From: Alopecurus myosuroides
Lineage: Eukaryota; Streptophyta; Magnoliopsida; Poales; Poaceae
Direction of reading: 5' to 3'
DNA length: 64,000 bases
Assembly: GCA_028641055.1 (NCBI GenBank)
Contig: CM054059.1
Location: 113,927,392-113,991,391 of the forward strand
The position numbers and the translations under genes were made by a program. The notes beneath the pieces were generated by a model that was not told the origin of the DNA, made no database searches, and saw only the letters and a list, made by a program, of their open reading frames with translations. The number at the start of each line of letters is the position of its first letter. The stretch's first letter is position 1. Of the stretch, positions 48,077 to 58,537 are shown piece after piece.

Positions 48077-48300
48077 TTACCTGCGGCGCGACGGCTGGAC
48101 GGCGCGAGGACGACGGTGGCGGTTGCGGCGGCGTTTGTCGCGGCGTCGTTCCGCCGGGTGTCGGTGGGGGATCTGGGGGCGGAGAGGGCTAGCCGTGGCG
48201 GCGGTGGGGAATCGGGGGGTGGAGAGGGAGAGGACTCGAGTTCGTGTGTGTAGCAGTTGGTGTGCGTGTAGCAATCGATTAAATTAGAGTATAAACGGTT
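48077..48300 (-). other. Probable leader exon and promoter-proximal region of B3 gene 1
   Basis: GC-rich minus-strand stretch with a good donor (GCCGCAG|GTAAGTTT) at 48077. An open frame extends through it, but the protein is Pro/Arg/Ala low complexity and the first convincing ATG lies in the next exon, so it is probably 5' UTR. Confidence 0.5.
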
Positions 48301-48336
48301 TTCCTCAAAATTTTCATCATGTGAACGTGCCTCCAC

Positions 48337-48874
48337 ATTTGATCTTTCGTAAATTGGTCCTTAATGATGAAGCCAATGATAAACCGTGCCCACCACATTT
48401 GATTCCCTCATCCTGGTTAAATGTTGTTGCACCGTGGTGTCGCATGCTGGTGGTCGGTTCGTCCGGTGGTTGCGAGGCACCTAGGCGACGGATCGTCAAG
48501 GATGGTGGTGAGGGTGTGTTTGGGAGAAATCCTTGTCGGAGTACCGATATTAGAGCGGTGTCGCCATCGGGTGGCATCCTCCCTTCATGAAGGGCATCGC
48601 GTCTACCCTGCATCCGCCGCCCCGATGTGCCGGGGGAAACCCTAGAAGCGCGACTATCCATGTTGAAGGTGTTGATTGGTATTTGACGTCCCGGTGCTAG
48701 CAGCTTGGTTGTAGTTTGTAGGTGGGCGCAGTGGTCGTTTCGTCGATCCACTTGCGTCTCCTTTTCTTTTCTTCTTTTGCGTTTATTGGTTGTCGCCTCA
48801 GCCGGCGTTGTATCAAAACTGTTGCACCGGGTGGTTGCTATATTAATATAGCGGTGATTCAGCCTATTTCGCCA
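48337..48874 (+). mobile_element. Probable LINE-derived 3' fragment
   Basis: GC-rich sequence ending with GGTTGCTATATTAATATAGCGGTG and CAGCCTATTTCG, which resembles 3' ends of grass non-LTR elements (the ...TTAATATAAAGCGG... type). No poly(A) or target duplication is visible because a MITE-like element abuts it. Small open frames are not coding in my view. Confidence 0.4.
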
Positions 48875-48881
48875 GAGCATG

Positions 48882-49272
48882 GGGAGAATATCCTGTGATA
48901 CTAGCCCTCTTGCATGCTACCATGGTACCGTTTCGAATAAATGAAGTTTTGGTGATTCAAAAAAATCTAGGAAAAATCACGAGTAGAGTTACTACAATGT
49001 GTAATAATTTTATGTCCAGATACGAAAGTAATATTGACTAACCAAAAAGACAAATCCAAATGTGAATATATAGTGCATATTTGCTGATTTGTACTTTTTG
49101 TTTCTCAATGTGTAGGTCGAATTTGGACCTGGTTTTTTTTTACATTATGTACACAAATTCTTTGGGAACATTAATAATTTTTTCCGGAATTTTATGAAAC
49201 ATCTATAGTTGATTTTTTAAAATGGTAGCATGGGAGAACAAGGGGCTAGTATCACTGGATATTTTTTCCATT
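48882..49272. mobile_element. MITE-like element (391 bp) with long terminal inverted repeats
   Basis: The left end (AATATCCTGTGATACTAGCC...ATGCTACCAT) is inverted at the right end (ATGGTAGCAT...GGCTAGTATCACTGGATAT), about 40 bp with few mismatches. GAGCATG flanks both sides (48875-48881 and 49273-49279; 8 of 9 match if extended), compatible with a Mutator- or hAT-type duplication. The interior is AT-rich and non-coding. Confidence 0.7.
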
Positions 49273-49526
49273 GAGCATGTGTGGTTTGCACCCTTGTTTA
49301 CATTTTTATGAGTCATAAAATCCAATATGGTAAAGCAAAAATGGTAAAGCTCAGCATAAAAAACAAAATGACATCATGAAAGTAGTAAAACTAAAAGAAC
49401 ATAACATTTAAATTGTGTGAGAATTCAACAATCTAATATAGAGTCTTAACACGGTTTTTATATTGTAGCAACGGGGCTGCATGCATATAGTTGCACACAG
49501 AAACCATCAATATCACTGCATTCCTA

Positions 49527-51142
49527 TTACAGACCAACTTCAGGGACATGGGTAGCAAACAAGTAGAGCCCTTCAGCGCACTGGTATAGCAATAACAGCA
49601 TCTTGTCACCCTGTTTGAGATGACTTTCCTTCGCCATGAACTCTTTCCACCCGCTGACGCACAAGCGACCATCAAGATCAGAAATTGAATATGTCGATGT
49701 CACCTCAGTTCTCGGGTAGCAAACAATAGTGATTGTACCATTTCTTGCCATATGTGCAGGAATCAGACGGCTTGGGATTTTCTGTTGCATGCAAAGACTT
49801 ATAGTCAAGAAAAAAGCTATCGGGAAATAATCATGTTAAAAGAAAGGAAATTAAATAGAACAAGTGTACACGTATTACTTTGCGCATAAGAGAAGATGTG
49901 TTCTTAAAGATTTACCACGTGTTTATTGAAGTTCTCGCTGTTTGTCCAATTCAGAGTATGCAGCACCCCGACAACCAATTCTGCTTCCTCATACTCTCCA
50001 GCTCTGTGGAATAGAACAGTGTAATCCAAGTTTTCAACAGCGTCGATCACCGTCTCCATCATCCTCCAGTTAATCATGGTCCCATCAGTGCTAGAGAGTG
50101 AGTCAACAATGTGACGCCTCTCAGGGGACATGTGGTAGTATGCTGTAAAAATGTAATACGCCTGAAATTAGTGGATTACACATGCCGCAACCAAGTAATA
50201 TATTAATGTTTATGTGCACAACATAATTTTTTTGTATTAAGTAAGAACTTACATGGATGGATGATTGGGTCATTTCCGGTTATGACCTCAGTTTGGCCTC
50301 TTTGTGTGTCGGTCTTGAAAACAAGCTCCATACCAACTTCAAGTTTGTAAACCCTACTAAATTCTTTCCAGTAATTTCCCTTCAGAAAGGTTATCCCGTC
50401 GATGTTGCTAAGCTCAACTATAAACGAGAATCCTTCCTTGGTAATCAGTGTGGCTTGAAAATTTCTGTCCTCCATAGGGAAAACAGCATGCATTCTTAAG
50501 AAATATTGTCTGATGTAGCAGGGGATCACCTAAATAAGAGCATGTATTTTATTAAATTATGAGCCAGTAGTAAATTGGACTTACTAAAAGTAGATATATC
50601 CTACAAGAGTAGCTATTTGTACTTTTTCCTATAATTGGACATTGAAGCAATAGTCCTGTACTGCAAATAACTGAACATGCACTCATAGTTTCAGAATGGT
50701 ACCCTTCAAGTATTGAAATTGCATGTAGGTAGTTCATAAAAAAAACACGTCCATAACTACTAGAGATCACAGTCCCAAAAAATTTGCTAGCTAGATCAGC
50801 TACGTATATTACATCAATGATTAACACATGACACAATGAGTACTAGCTAGGACCGGTAGATATGCTACGTATATTACATGTGAATAATCACGAAAAATCC
50901 AAATCCAATTTGTACATGAGTAGATTAGAATCCTTACCGTCTTCTCCTCAAATCCCTCTACAAGGGTTATGACGAAATAATCAGTCGTCATGTCATCACT
51001 GCCACACATCCCTAGTTTGTCAAAACAAACTGGACACTGCGAGAAAAAACGAACAAAAACGATCAGATCTGGTGTGATAATCACGATCAAAGATGCAAAA
51101 TGATGCGTAAGATCAAGTTGGCACGTCTTTGGTTGGCTTCAT
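49527..51142 (-). CDS. B3-domain protein 2, two B3 domains (about 291 aa, 4-5 exons)
   Basis: Exons with GT-AG borders: 51036-50938, 50529-50253, 50142-49916 and 49781-49527; their sum (858 bp) keeps one frame. The first visible exon starts CPVCFDKLGMCG, a Cys pair like that of B3 gene 1. The ATG could be in a tiny upstream exon 51142-51125 (MKPTKD, weak donor) or be the Met in GMCG. Domain 1 spans exons 1-2 (FVITLVEGF, IPCYIRQYFLRM, ELSNIDGITFLKGNYWKEFSRVYKLEVGMELVFK). Domain 2 is in the last exon (IPSRLIPAHMA, LDGRLCVSGWKEFMAKESHLKQGDKMLLLLY). It is probably a nuclear DNA-binding REM-like factor. It lies head to head with the exonuclease gene, about 0.5 kb apart. Confidence 0.8.
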
Positions 51143-51315
51143 GATCGAAGTGGAGGGTGCGCCGGCCGGTAGACTAAAAATTCTAGGTCAAACTTGTGCG
51201 GAAGGGCAGGCGGCGGCGAACACGTGGCGAGGGAGGCGTGTGAAGTCGGCGGTTTTCTGTGGGAGAATGATTACACGCACGCTGCCTTAGGTCAGGCCGT
51301 AGACTAGCTGTTTTG

Positions 51316-51453
51316 ATGGGACAAATCGTGGGCCGCGCTGGCCATTGTGTAGGTTTAGTAGATTAAAAATAGGCTTATTAGTTTAGGCCCACAAACAAGT
51401 GAGTACTATGGGACAAATCGTGGGCCGCGCTGGCCATTGTGTAGGTTTAGTAG
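51316..51453. repeat. 46-bp exact duplication in the shared promoter region
   Basis: 51316-51361 and 51408-51453 are identical (starting ATGGGACAAATCGTGGGC), with 92 bp period. They lie between the divergent B3 gene 2 and the exonuclease gene and include a GGCCCA-type motif pair, so the duplication may change promoter activity. Confidence 0.85.
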
Positions 51454-51653
51454 GTCTATGTACACACACGGCACAGGTGCTTCCCAATTTTTTTCTATCG
51501 ATTTCACACGGAAACCACTTCGAGTCTGCTCCGTACAGAATTAATATTAATACTCCCCTGTACTTCCATTCGTATTCACCACTGCATCTCTTCCAACCGC
51601 TGCACTCCAGTCTCTTCTTCTTCCATCCGCTCCCCTCTCTTCTTCTTCCAAGA

Positions 51654-52604
51654 ATGGACGAACAGAAGTATTTCTGCCGCACGATTAAGGTCCCCATCCA
51701 TGGCGAGGAAAGCATCGACGTCACGTACACCAACGACCCTGCCGAGGTGCAGCGTGTCGTAGACATGTACGAGCAGTGGATTGATAGCGGAGAAGAAAGG
51801 TTCATGGGGCTCGATTTCGAGTACACATCCCACAAGGTTGATATCGAGAAGAAGGTCGCCGTCCTTCAGCTTGCATTACGCCGCCACGTCCTGGTGTACC
51901 ATCACTCCAGGTTAAAGTCATTTTTCCTCTTGTTTTCTGCAACTAGTACTCATCTGCTCCGCCGCCATGTTCTTGTGATTGCTATTTGGTTATTCCTGGT
52001 TCTTGTGATTGGTGTTACTACTACTTTTTTCCTCTTTTTTTCGGCAACTAGTACTCATCTAGATTTTCTGCAACTAGTACTCATCCAGACATGCATGCGT
52101 AACAGTTTTCTCACGCACTTTTTTTCGGATCGGAGGGAGTAGTACTTTTCTAAACTCTTGTTACTTGTGTACTTCAGTGGTGACTGGTGGCAATCTGCGA
52201 CGCTGGCTGATCTTTTTCGTTTTGGCGGCGTCAAATTTGCAAGTGTTGACACCAACAACGACAAGAAAATGTTTGCGAGAACCTGGAATTTTTCTATTCC
52301 AAAAGAAAATTATGAGGATATCCAAGATTTATACTTTCATGTGTTCAAAGAAAAGAAAGTTGGAATGGCTACCATGGCAGCAAAATTTATTGATCCCGTC
52401 TACAAAAACATGAAGAAGAAGGATTACCGGTGGCACAGCTACTGGGACAACCAAATGCTAGACATGGAACACATCACCTATGCTGCAATTGATGGGTTCC
52501 TCTCCCTAGAGTTGTACCGTAAGCTCAAACCCATGAGTGACGCCAAGAAGGCCGAAGAGGGAGGCAGATCAAGGAGGGCGAGGGCGACCCACACTTGGCA
52601 CTAG
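51654..52604 (+). CDS. DEDDy-family 3'-5' exonuclease (Werner-exonuclease-like), 227 aa, two exons
   Basis: Exon 1 (51654-51910, MDEQKYFCRTIKVPIHG) ends TCCAG|GTTAAAG; exon 2 (52178-52604) follows ACTTCAG, and the join (AG|T) keeps the frame to the stop. Catalytic residues of the RNase D / WRN exonuclease fold are all present: Asp and Glu in MGLDFEYTS, Asp in FASVDTNND, Tyr and Asp in YAAIDGFLSLEL. The family removes nucleotides from 3' ends of DNA or RNA; this compact, helicase-free form is common in grasses, with little known about its role. The C-terminus is basic (GGRSRRARATH). The intron contains repeats of AACTAGTACTCATC and a stray Stowaway end. I regard it as an intact gene. Confidence 0.85.
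52127..52141 (+). mobile_element. Stowaway MITE end remnant
   Basis: GGATCGGAGGGAGTA inside the exonuclease intron equals the right terminus of the Stowaway element at 54882-54984. No left terminus is present, so only a remnant remains. Confidence 0.55.
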
Positions 52605-53271
52605 ATCACCTGCTGCGGCGTAGTATATATGCTACTTTTGTTCTTTGTAATTAGAGTATATGTAAAATTATTCGAGTAGTATATATGCTACTTTTGAGCT
52701 ATGGATTAATCTTGGTACTTTTGTTCATATTGCAAGTGCTATATCTAACTAGTAGTGCAAATTATGCTACGTGAAGTCTGGTTTGAACTCAATGACAACT
52801 CTCCCTCGCTGGCGGTGTTCGAGTAGTTCCCTCCTCGAGGCAGAACTAGTCCTGCCGCCATTCTCCTTTGGGTGGTTCGACGACTAGGGATGTCAAGATG
52901 GAGTTTGTTATTCCTAAGAGGCACCAGCATCTGTGGCGACGCGGCTCTGATCTTTGTTTAGGAAAGGCCTTCTCTTGTGTTTGGTTTTTGAGTCTGTGGG
53001 ACAGTTCTCGGACTAGCCGGTGTGGAGTGGTGTAAGTGATAGTGTTGCTCGCAACGAACTGTCAAGTTCATGTACTCAAACCACTATCTCCTATAAAAAT
53101 CAGGTGCCAATTGCGTGCCCTCCAAAAAAGAAACAACTCTTTAACAATATTAATAAGCTCTGCTAAACGATAACATAAAAAGGACATAATGTTTCACATA
53201 GTGCATCATGCAGGAGTACTGGAAGCAACACATAGTTTAAACAAAAGAAACATTGTCTTCACAGGCACAAC
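52605..53271. other. Intergenic region after the exonuclease gene
   Basis: A 21-bp repeat (GTAGTATATATGCTAC...) occurs at 52620-52640 and 52676-52696, close to the likely 3' end of the transcript. Otherwise no gene or clear element is seen up to the convergent gene at 53272. Confidence 0.6.
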
Positions 53272-56101
53272 TTAGAAGATCTTGTGAACTGGGCCAGCTT
53301 CCATGGGATCAGGTATGAGTGGAATGAGTCTATTCACCTTACGGAAGGTGACTTGTTCTCCCTCCCACTCGTACCTCTTCCCGTGACACCTTAGCACATC
53401 CTGTCTACGCATCTTGATGTAAAGATACGCGGAGTCTCCCTCTTCGTGAGACTGGACAATGCGCCAGTTGGTAGTACCCAACTTGCTAAGGAGTACACGC
53501 GAAACCATGAAAGACGATGGTCGCTGGTTCGGCTTTACCACAGCTTGAAGAACAAAGTCGGTGTGCACCCCCTTTTGCTCCTTTAGCTGAAGTATCACCA
53601 GATTGGAGACATGGACGTTGCAAGCTGATTTTTCATCAACATTTGGTGATGTTGGAGGTACTTCTTCAACATCTTCATCATCTTCTCCAGAGCCTCCATC
53701 CCCAGAACCATGACCATCTGACAAGGCCAGTCCGCCATCAGATGACTCTTCTTCAACTCTCGGCTCCTAAAATGCAATAAGCCAATATGTTAACTGAAAA
53801 CTGAAGTTGCTCATTCGTTTTTAACTTTTATATCATTTATTGCCGAAGAATTCAAATGGATATGAAATGTACAACCTATACTAAACCTAGTATATCATAA
53901 CCAAATCTGATAATTAGAATCCATGTAGGCATGCACGTTTAATTAACCTAAAAGCTACTGTGTACAATTATTACAAAATGAGATATGAAATTGCAGTTGA
54001 AATAATTTGAAGATTAACCCAAAAAAGGTTGTAACACCATAAATAGGAGAATCTAGGATGATAACACGCTACACAATTATTTCAACATTAGATATGAAGT
54101 TGCAGTTGTAATTATTACATGATGAGATATAAAATGGCATTTGAACTAATGTAAATAACACTTGAGAAATAAAACAATAAAATTAGAAAGCAAAATCGAT
54201 CTACTCCCTCTTTCTTTGAATAAAAGACCACTATCAAAAATAAAATTTCTATGTATGCAAGACCGCTATCTCTTCCAAAGAGGAATTTATTTCGATTCTA
54301 CCACATAGAATGGTGCTAATTGATGTCAATGTGCCATGCAACCATAGAGTAATATGCCCCAGTATTTCATAACAAAAACAGATAATTAAAATCTTGCGGA
54401 TCAAATTACCCAAGCTATATTCATTGAATTTTAATTAAACAAAGTACAGAGTGTACAATTATTACAAAATGAGATATGAAATTGAAGTTGAAATAATGTG
54501 AAGATTACTGCAACCCAAAAAAAGGTTGTAACACCATAAATAGGAGAATCTAGGATGATAACACACTATACAATTATTTCAACATTAGATATGAAGTTGC
54601 AGTTGTAATTATTACATGATGAGATATAAAATGGCATTTGAACTAATGTAAATAACAGTTGAGAAATAACAGAATAATATTTGAAAGCAAAATCGATCTA
54701 CTCTCTCTTTCTTTGAATACAAGGCCACTATCAAAAATACAATTTCTATGTATGCTAGACCGCTAACTCTTGCAATGAGGAATTTTTTTCGATTCTACCA
54801 CATAGAATGGTGCTCATTGATGTCAATGTGCCATGCAACCATAGAGTAATATGCCCCAGTATTTCATAACAAAAACAGATACTCCCTCCGATCCATATTA
54901 ATAGTCGCTAAATCGGATGTATCTAGCACTAAAATATGTCTAGATACATCCGATTTAGCGACCATTAATATGGATCGGAGGGAGTAACTAAAATCTTGCG
55001 CATCAAATTACCCAAGCTATATTAATTGAATTTTATTAAAACATAGTACAGAGTGTACAATTATTAGAAAATGAGATATGAAATTGAAGTTGAAATAATG
55101 TGAAGATTATTGCAACCCAAAATAGGTTGTAACATCATAAATAGGAGAATCTAGGATGATAACACACTGTACAATTATTTGAACATTACATATGAAGTTG
55201 CAGTTGTAATTATTACATGATGAGATATACAATGGCATTTGAACTAATGTAAATAACAGGTGAGAAATAAAATTGCCTAGGCACACACGTGCATATATAC
55301 CAGGTTGTGCTCCAATCCATCAAAAAATAAAAGAAATTTCCTAGGCACACACGTGCATGCAGTACCATCAGGTTGTGCTCCAATCCACCATAGAACAAAA
55401 TAAATTTCCTAGGCACACACACGGTACCATCAGGTTGTGCTCCAATCCACCATAGAACAAAATAAATTTCCTAGGCACACACACGGTACCATCAGGTTGT
55501 GCTCCAATCCAGCCAAGAACAAAAAAGAGTAAAGTAGCAAACAGCACACATAGAGGTTTCTATCTTAGTTCTCTCAACTCACAGAAGTCACAACTCACAA
55601 CCAAAATAAGTGGCAAACATGAACAACCACATAGTGCAAAGCAAAATCGATCTACTACCAGTCTGTGAATACAAGGGCATTATCAAAAATACATGGCAAG
55701 TTCACTAAAAATAGATCTACTACCTCAGTCGGCGCGGCAGTCGGCGCAGCGGGCGGCGCGGCGGTCGGAGCGTTGGTCAGCTTAGCGGAGATGGCCCCCC
55801 ACATGGCGTATTCAGCTGATTGGTCGTAGCTTTCGTCAATCTCCTTGTACGCCGCCTCGAGGTCAGATGGCACGGCGGCGTGGGATGGGCCATCTTCTCC
55901 GTCCCCGCTCTTCGTCTTCTTCCGATCTATCTCCGAAGAGACATCACGGAGCGCCTCCTCCACCGGCGTGACCTCGCCGGAAGCAGCAGCCACTGTACCA
56001 GAGCTGGCCGCGGCTGGGACGACAGCAGAAGATGGCTCGCCGACGACGGACGCCACCTCATTACCTTCCTCGGCGTCGAAGCTTTCGCGTGATCTCTTCA
56101 T
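53272..56101 (-). CDS. Gene of unknown function, 290 aa, two exons with a 1.96 kb intron
   Basis: Exon 1 (56101-55724) starts MKRSRESFDAEEGNEVAS and ends PTAAPTE at a GTAGTA donor; exon 2 (53766-53272) begins after CATTTTAG with EPRVEEESSDGG. Both exons are in phase (378 + 495 bp). The N-terminal half is Ala/Pro/acidic and probably disordered, with one helix (LEAAYKEIDESYDQSAEYAMWG). A second acidic run (GEDDEDVEEVPP) precedes a folded-looking C-terminal domain of about 115 residues (FVLQAVVKPNQRPSSFMVSRVL, AYLYIKMRRQDVLR, EGEQVTFRKVNRLIPLIP). I do not recognise the domain. The intact frame across the predicted splice supports a real gene. The intron is filled with tandem repeats. Confidence 0.7.
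53950..55262. repeat. Tandem repeat of about 0.5 kb in the intron (2.4 copies)
   Basis: A unit starting near TGTACAATTATTACAAAATGAG recurs at about 53960, 54446 and 55056, the third copy being partial. Copies are highly similar with small differences. The second copy is longer only because of the Stowaway MITE. The sequence is AT-rich and non-coding. Confidence 0.85.
54882..54984. mobile_element. Stowaway (Tc1/mariner-type) MITE, 103 bp
   Basis: Termini CTCCCTCCGATCCATATTAA and the exact inverse, flanked by TA on both sides (54880-54881 and 54985-54986). The sister repeat copy without insert reads CAGATAATTAAAATC, showing the original TA target. Confidence 0.95.
55270..55515. repeat. Minisatellite, about 60-65 bp, four copies
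   Basis: Units contain CCTAGGCACACAC and CAGGTTGTGCTCCAATCC. The last two units are nearly identical, the first two carry a CGTGCAT insert. Confidence 0.88.
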
Positions 56102-56366
56102 GGCGGATGGGAAGGGCAGGGGAACCGTCGAGGGTTTTGCGGTGGAAGTGGAGGGGAGGATGCGTTTTTTGGGGAAAAGTTGATGCAGAGACGGAGGAAG
56201 GAAGGAAGTGGATATGCGTCAAACCGTGTATTTATGGAGTTTCCCTTTTGCTCTCCCTCTGACGCAATGTGCACGCGTGAATCTAGGGTTTCTTTTTGTA
56301 TAGTTGTTTTTCCATATTTTTTGCACAAAAATGGCTAAAATTGAAGACTAAAATTGAAGACAAAAA
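56102..56366. other. Promoter-side region of the 290-aa gene
   Basis: Contains the likely 5' leader of the minus-strand gene (TATTTATGG near 56229; on the minus strand CATAAATA, a weak TATA). Ends at the start of the 518-bp array. Confidence 0.45.
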
Positions 56367-58310
56367 TGGCTTACATTCTCATCTCTGCTGTTTTCCAGGC
56401 ATCCTAGGTGGAAGGGAACACTGTTCTGGACCGAAAGTGCCCGGAAACGGCTACGACATAAGATTGGTAGGCAACTTGAGAATGGAAGCGGCTTTTTGAG
56501 ATCCCACACGTGCAATGTTGCTGAAATGAAGCGAGGTTCTTGGAATGCATCATGATTTCGACTTTGGGCATGGGAAACAACAAGTTGGCCAAGGAAATCC
56601 CCGTTTTCGGCCGTTCCTTCCGCTTTCGAAGGCAATATAAAACCAGATCACGCATCGCCCACTCATGGACAGGGGTAACAAGGTGCAGTGTTGCATGTGG
56701 AGTGAGTTGCTTGGAGTGGGTTGTAAGGATGCCCCAGGTGTCGAGGCTGGCATGCAAGAGCGAGAAGCGGCGAGAATCGTCCCGGTTAACGTCCGGTGCT
56801 TCGACGCCACCCAGCGCAACGGCGGCACCATACAAGTCCTGCAATGGGGTTCAAGCATTTTGTGTGGGCCCACATTGCCAAGTGTGGCTTACATTCTCAT
56901 CTCTGCTGTATTCCAGGCATCGTAGGTGGAAGGGAACAATGTTCTGGACCGAAAGTCCCCGGAAACGGCTACGACATAAGATTGGTAGGCAACTTGAGAA
57001 TGGAAGCGGCTTTTTGAGATCCCACACGTGCAATGTTGCTGAAATGAAGCGAGGTTCTTGGAATGCATCATGATTTCGACTTTGGGCATGGGAAACAACA
57101 AGTTGGCCAAGGAAATCCCCGTTTTCGGCCGTTCCTTCCGCTTTCGAAGGCAATATAAAACCAGATCACGCATCGCCCACTCATGGGCAGGGGTAACAAG
57201 GTGCAGTGTTGCATGTGGAGTGAGTTGCTTGGAGTGGGTTGTAAGGATGCCCCAGGTGTCGAGGCTGGCATGCAAGAGCGAGAAGCGGCGAGAATCGTCC
57301 CGGTTAACGTCCGGTGCTTCGACGCCACCCAGCGCAACGGAGGCACCATACAAGTCCTGCAATGGGGTTCAAGCATTTTGTGTGGGCCCACATTGCCAAG
57401 TGTGGCTTACATTCTCATCTCTGCTGTTTTCCAGGCATCCTAGGTGGAAGGGAACACTGTTCTGGACCGAAAGTGCCCGGAAACGGCTACGACATAAGAT
57501 TGGTAGGCAACTTGAGAATGGAAGCGGCTTTTTGAGATCCCACACGTGCAATGTTGCTGAAATGAAGCGAGGTTCTTGGAATGCATCATGATTTCGACTT
57601 TGGGCATGGGAAACAACAAGTTGGCCAAGGAAATCCCCGTTTTCGGCCGTTCCTTCCGCTTTCGAAGGCAATATAAAACCAGATCACGCATCGCCCACTC
57701 ATGGGCAGGGGTAACAAGGTGCAGTGTTGCATGTGGAGTGAGTTGCTTGGAGTGGGTTGTAAGGATGCCCCAGGTGTCGAGGCTGGCATGCAAGAGCGAG
57801 AAGCGGCGAGAATCGTCCCGGTTAACGTCCGGTGCTTCGACGCCACCCAGCGCAACGGAGGCACCATACAAGTCCTGCAATGGGGTTCAAGCATTTTGTG
57901 TGGGCCCACATTGCCAAGTGTGGCTTACATTCTCATCTCTGCTGTTTTCCAGGCATCCTAGGTGGAAGGGAACACTGTTCTGGACCGAAAGTGCCCGGAA
58001 ACGGCTACGACATAAGATTGGTAGGCAACTTGAGAATGGAAGCGGCTTTTTGAGATCCCACACGTGCAATGTTGCTGAAATGAAGCGAGGTTCTTGGAAT
58101 GCATCATGATTTCGACTTTGGGCATGGGAAACAACAAGTTGGCCAAGGAAATCCCCGTTTTCGGCCGTTCCTTCCGCTTTCGAAGGCAATATAAAACCAG
58201 ATCACGCATCGCCCACTCATGGGCAGGGGTAACAAGGTGCAGTGTTGCATGTGGAGTGAGTTGCTTGGAGTGGGTTGTAAGGATGCCCCAGGTGTCGAGG
58301 CTGGCATGCA
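56367..58310. repeat. 518-bp tandem repeat array, left block (3.75 units)
   Basis: Units begin TGGCTTACATTCTCATC at 56367, 56885, 57403 and 57921, exactly 518 bp apart; the last breaks off at 58310. Copies differ by few substitutions. The second unit shares private variants (CTGTATTCC, GGAACAATG) with the right block at 63319, the others do not. Each unit has CACGTG (57025-57030 in one copy) and TATAAAA 129 bp later (57154-57160). Several frames are open on both strands; I regard this as low stop density rather than coding. Not recognised as a known satellite. Confidence 0.92.
57183..57443 (+). other. Possible 86-residue open frame conserved in each 518-bp unit
   Basis: Starts MGRGNKVQCCMWSELLG about 25 bp after the TATAAAA motif and ends VFQAS. 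The same frame recurs at 56665-56925, 57701-57961 and 63428-63688 with a few residue changes. The ATG would lie almost at the expected transcription start, which argues against translation from this promoter. No domain recognised; coding status is unproven. Confidence 0.2.
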
Positions 58311-58537
58311 TCATGCCGTCTAGCTTTCTGTAAAACTATCGTCGAATCTATGAATTTGAGCCTATTTCAACGAGTTCGCGTTTTTTAATTAATTTTGAGT
58401 ATTTCTGAACGCAATCACGAGCCAGAATGTAGATTAAAAGCGAAAAGAATGTTTGAATAATGTTGTATGATGCATGTTGAACTAAGTCATTCCAAAATTT
58501 TGGGCAAATGTGCTTCAAATGAGGTCTGAAGCTAGGG
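58311..58537. other. Unassigned stretch after the left 518-bp block
   Basis: AT-rich single-copy-looking DNA. The junction with the array lies at ATGCATCATG, a string also present inside the unit (57581-57590), suggesting a microhomology-based rearrangement. No gene seen. Confidence 0.5.

Noticed and set aside
55262..55530. CRISPR-like spacing of the CCTAGGCACACAC repeats
   Set aside because: Spacers are repeats too and the genome is a plant; this is a minisatellite.
56540..58109. Open frames of 177, 146 and 107 residues in the 518-bp units as protein genes
   Set aside because: Frames are open on both strands and overlap completely; they follow the repeat period and cross unit borders, which fits low stop density rather than coding.
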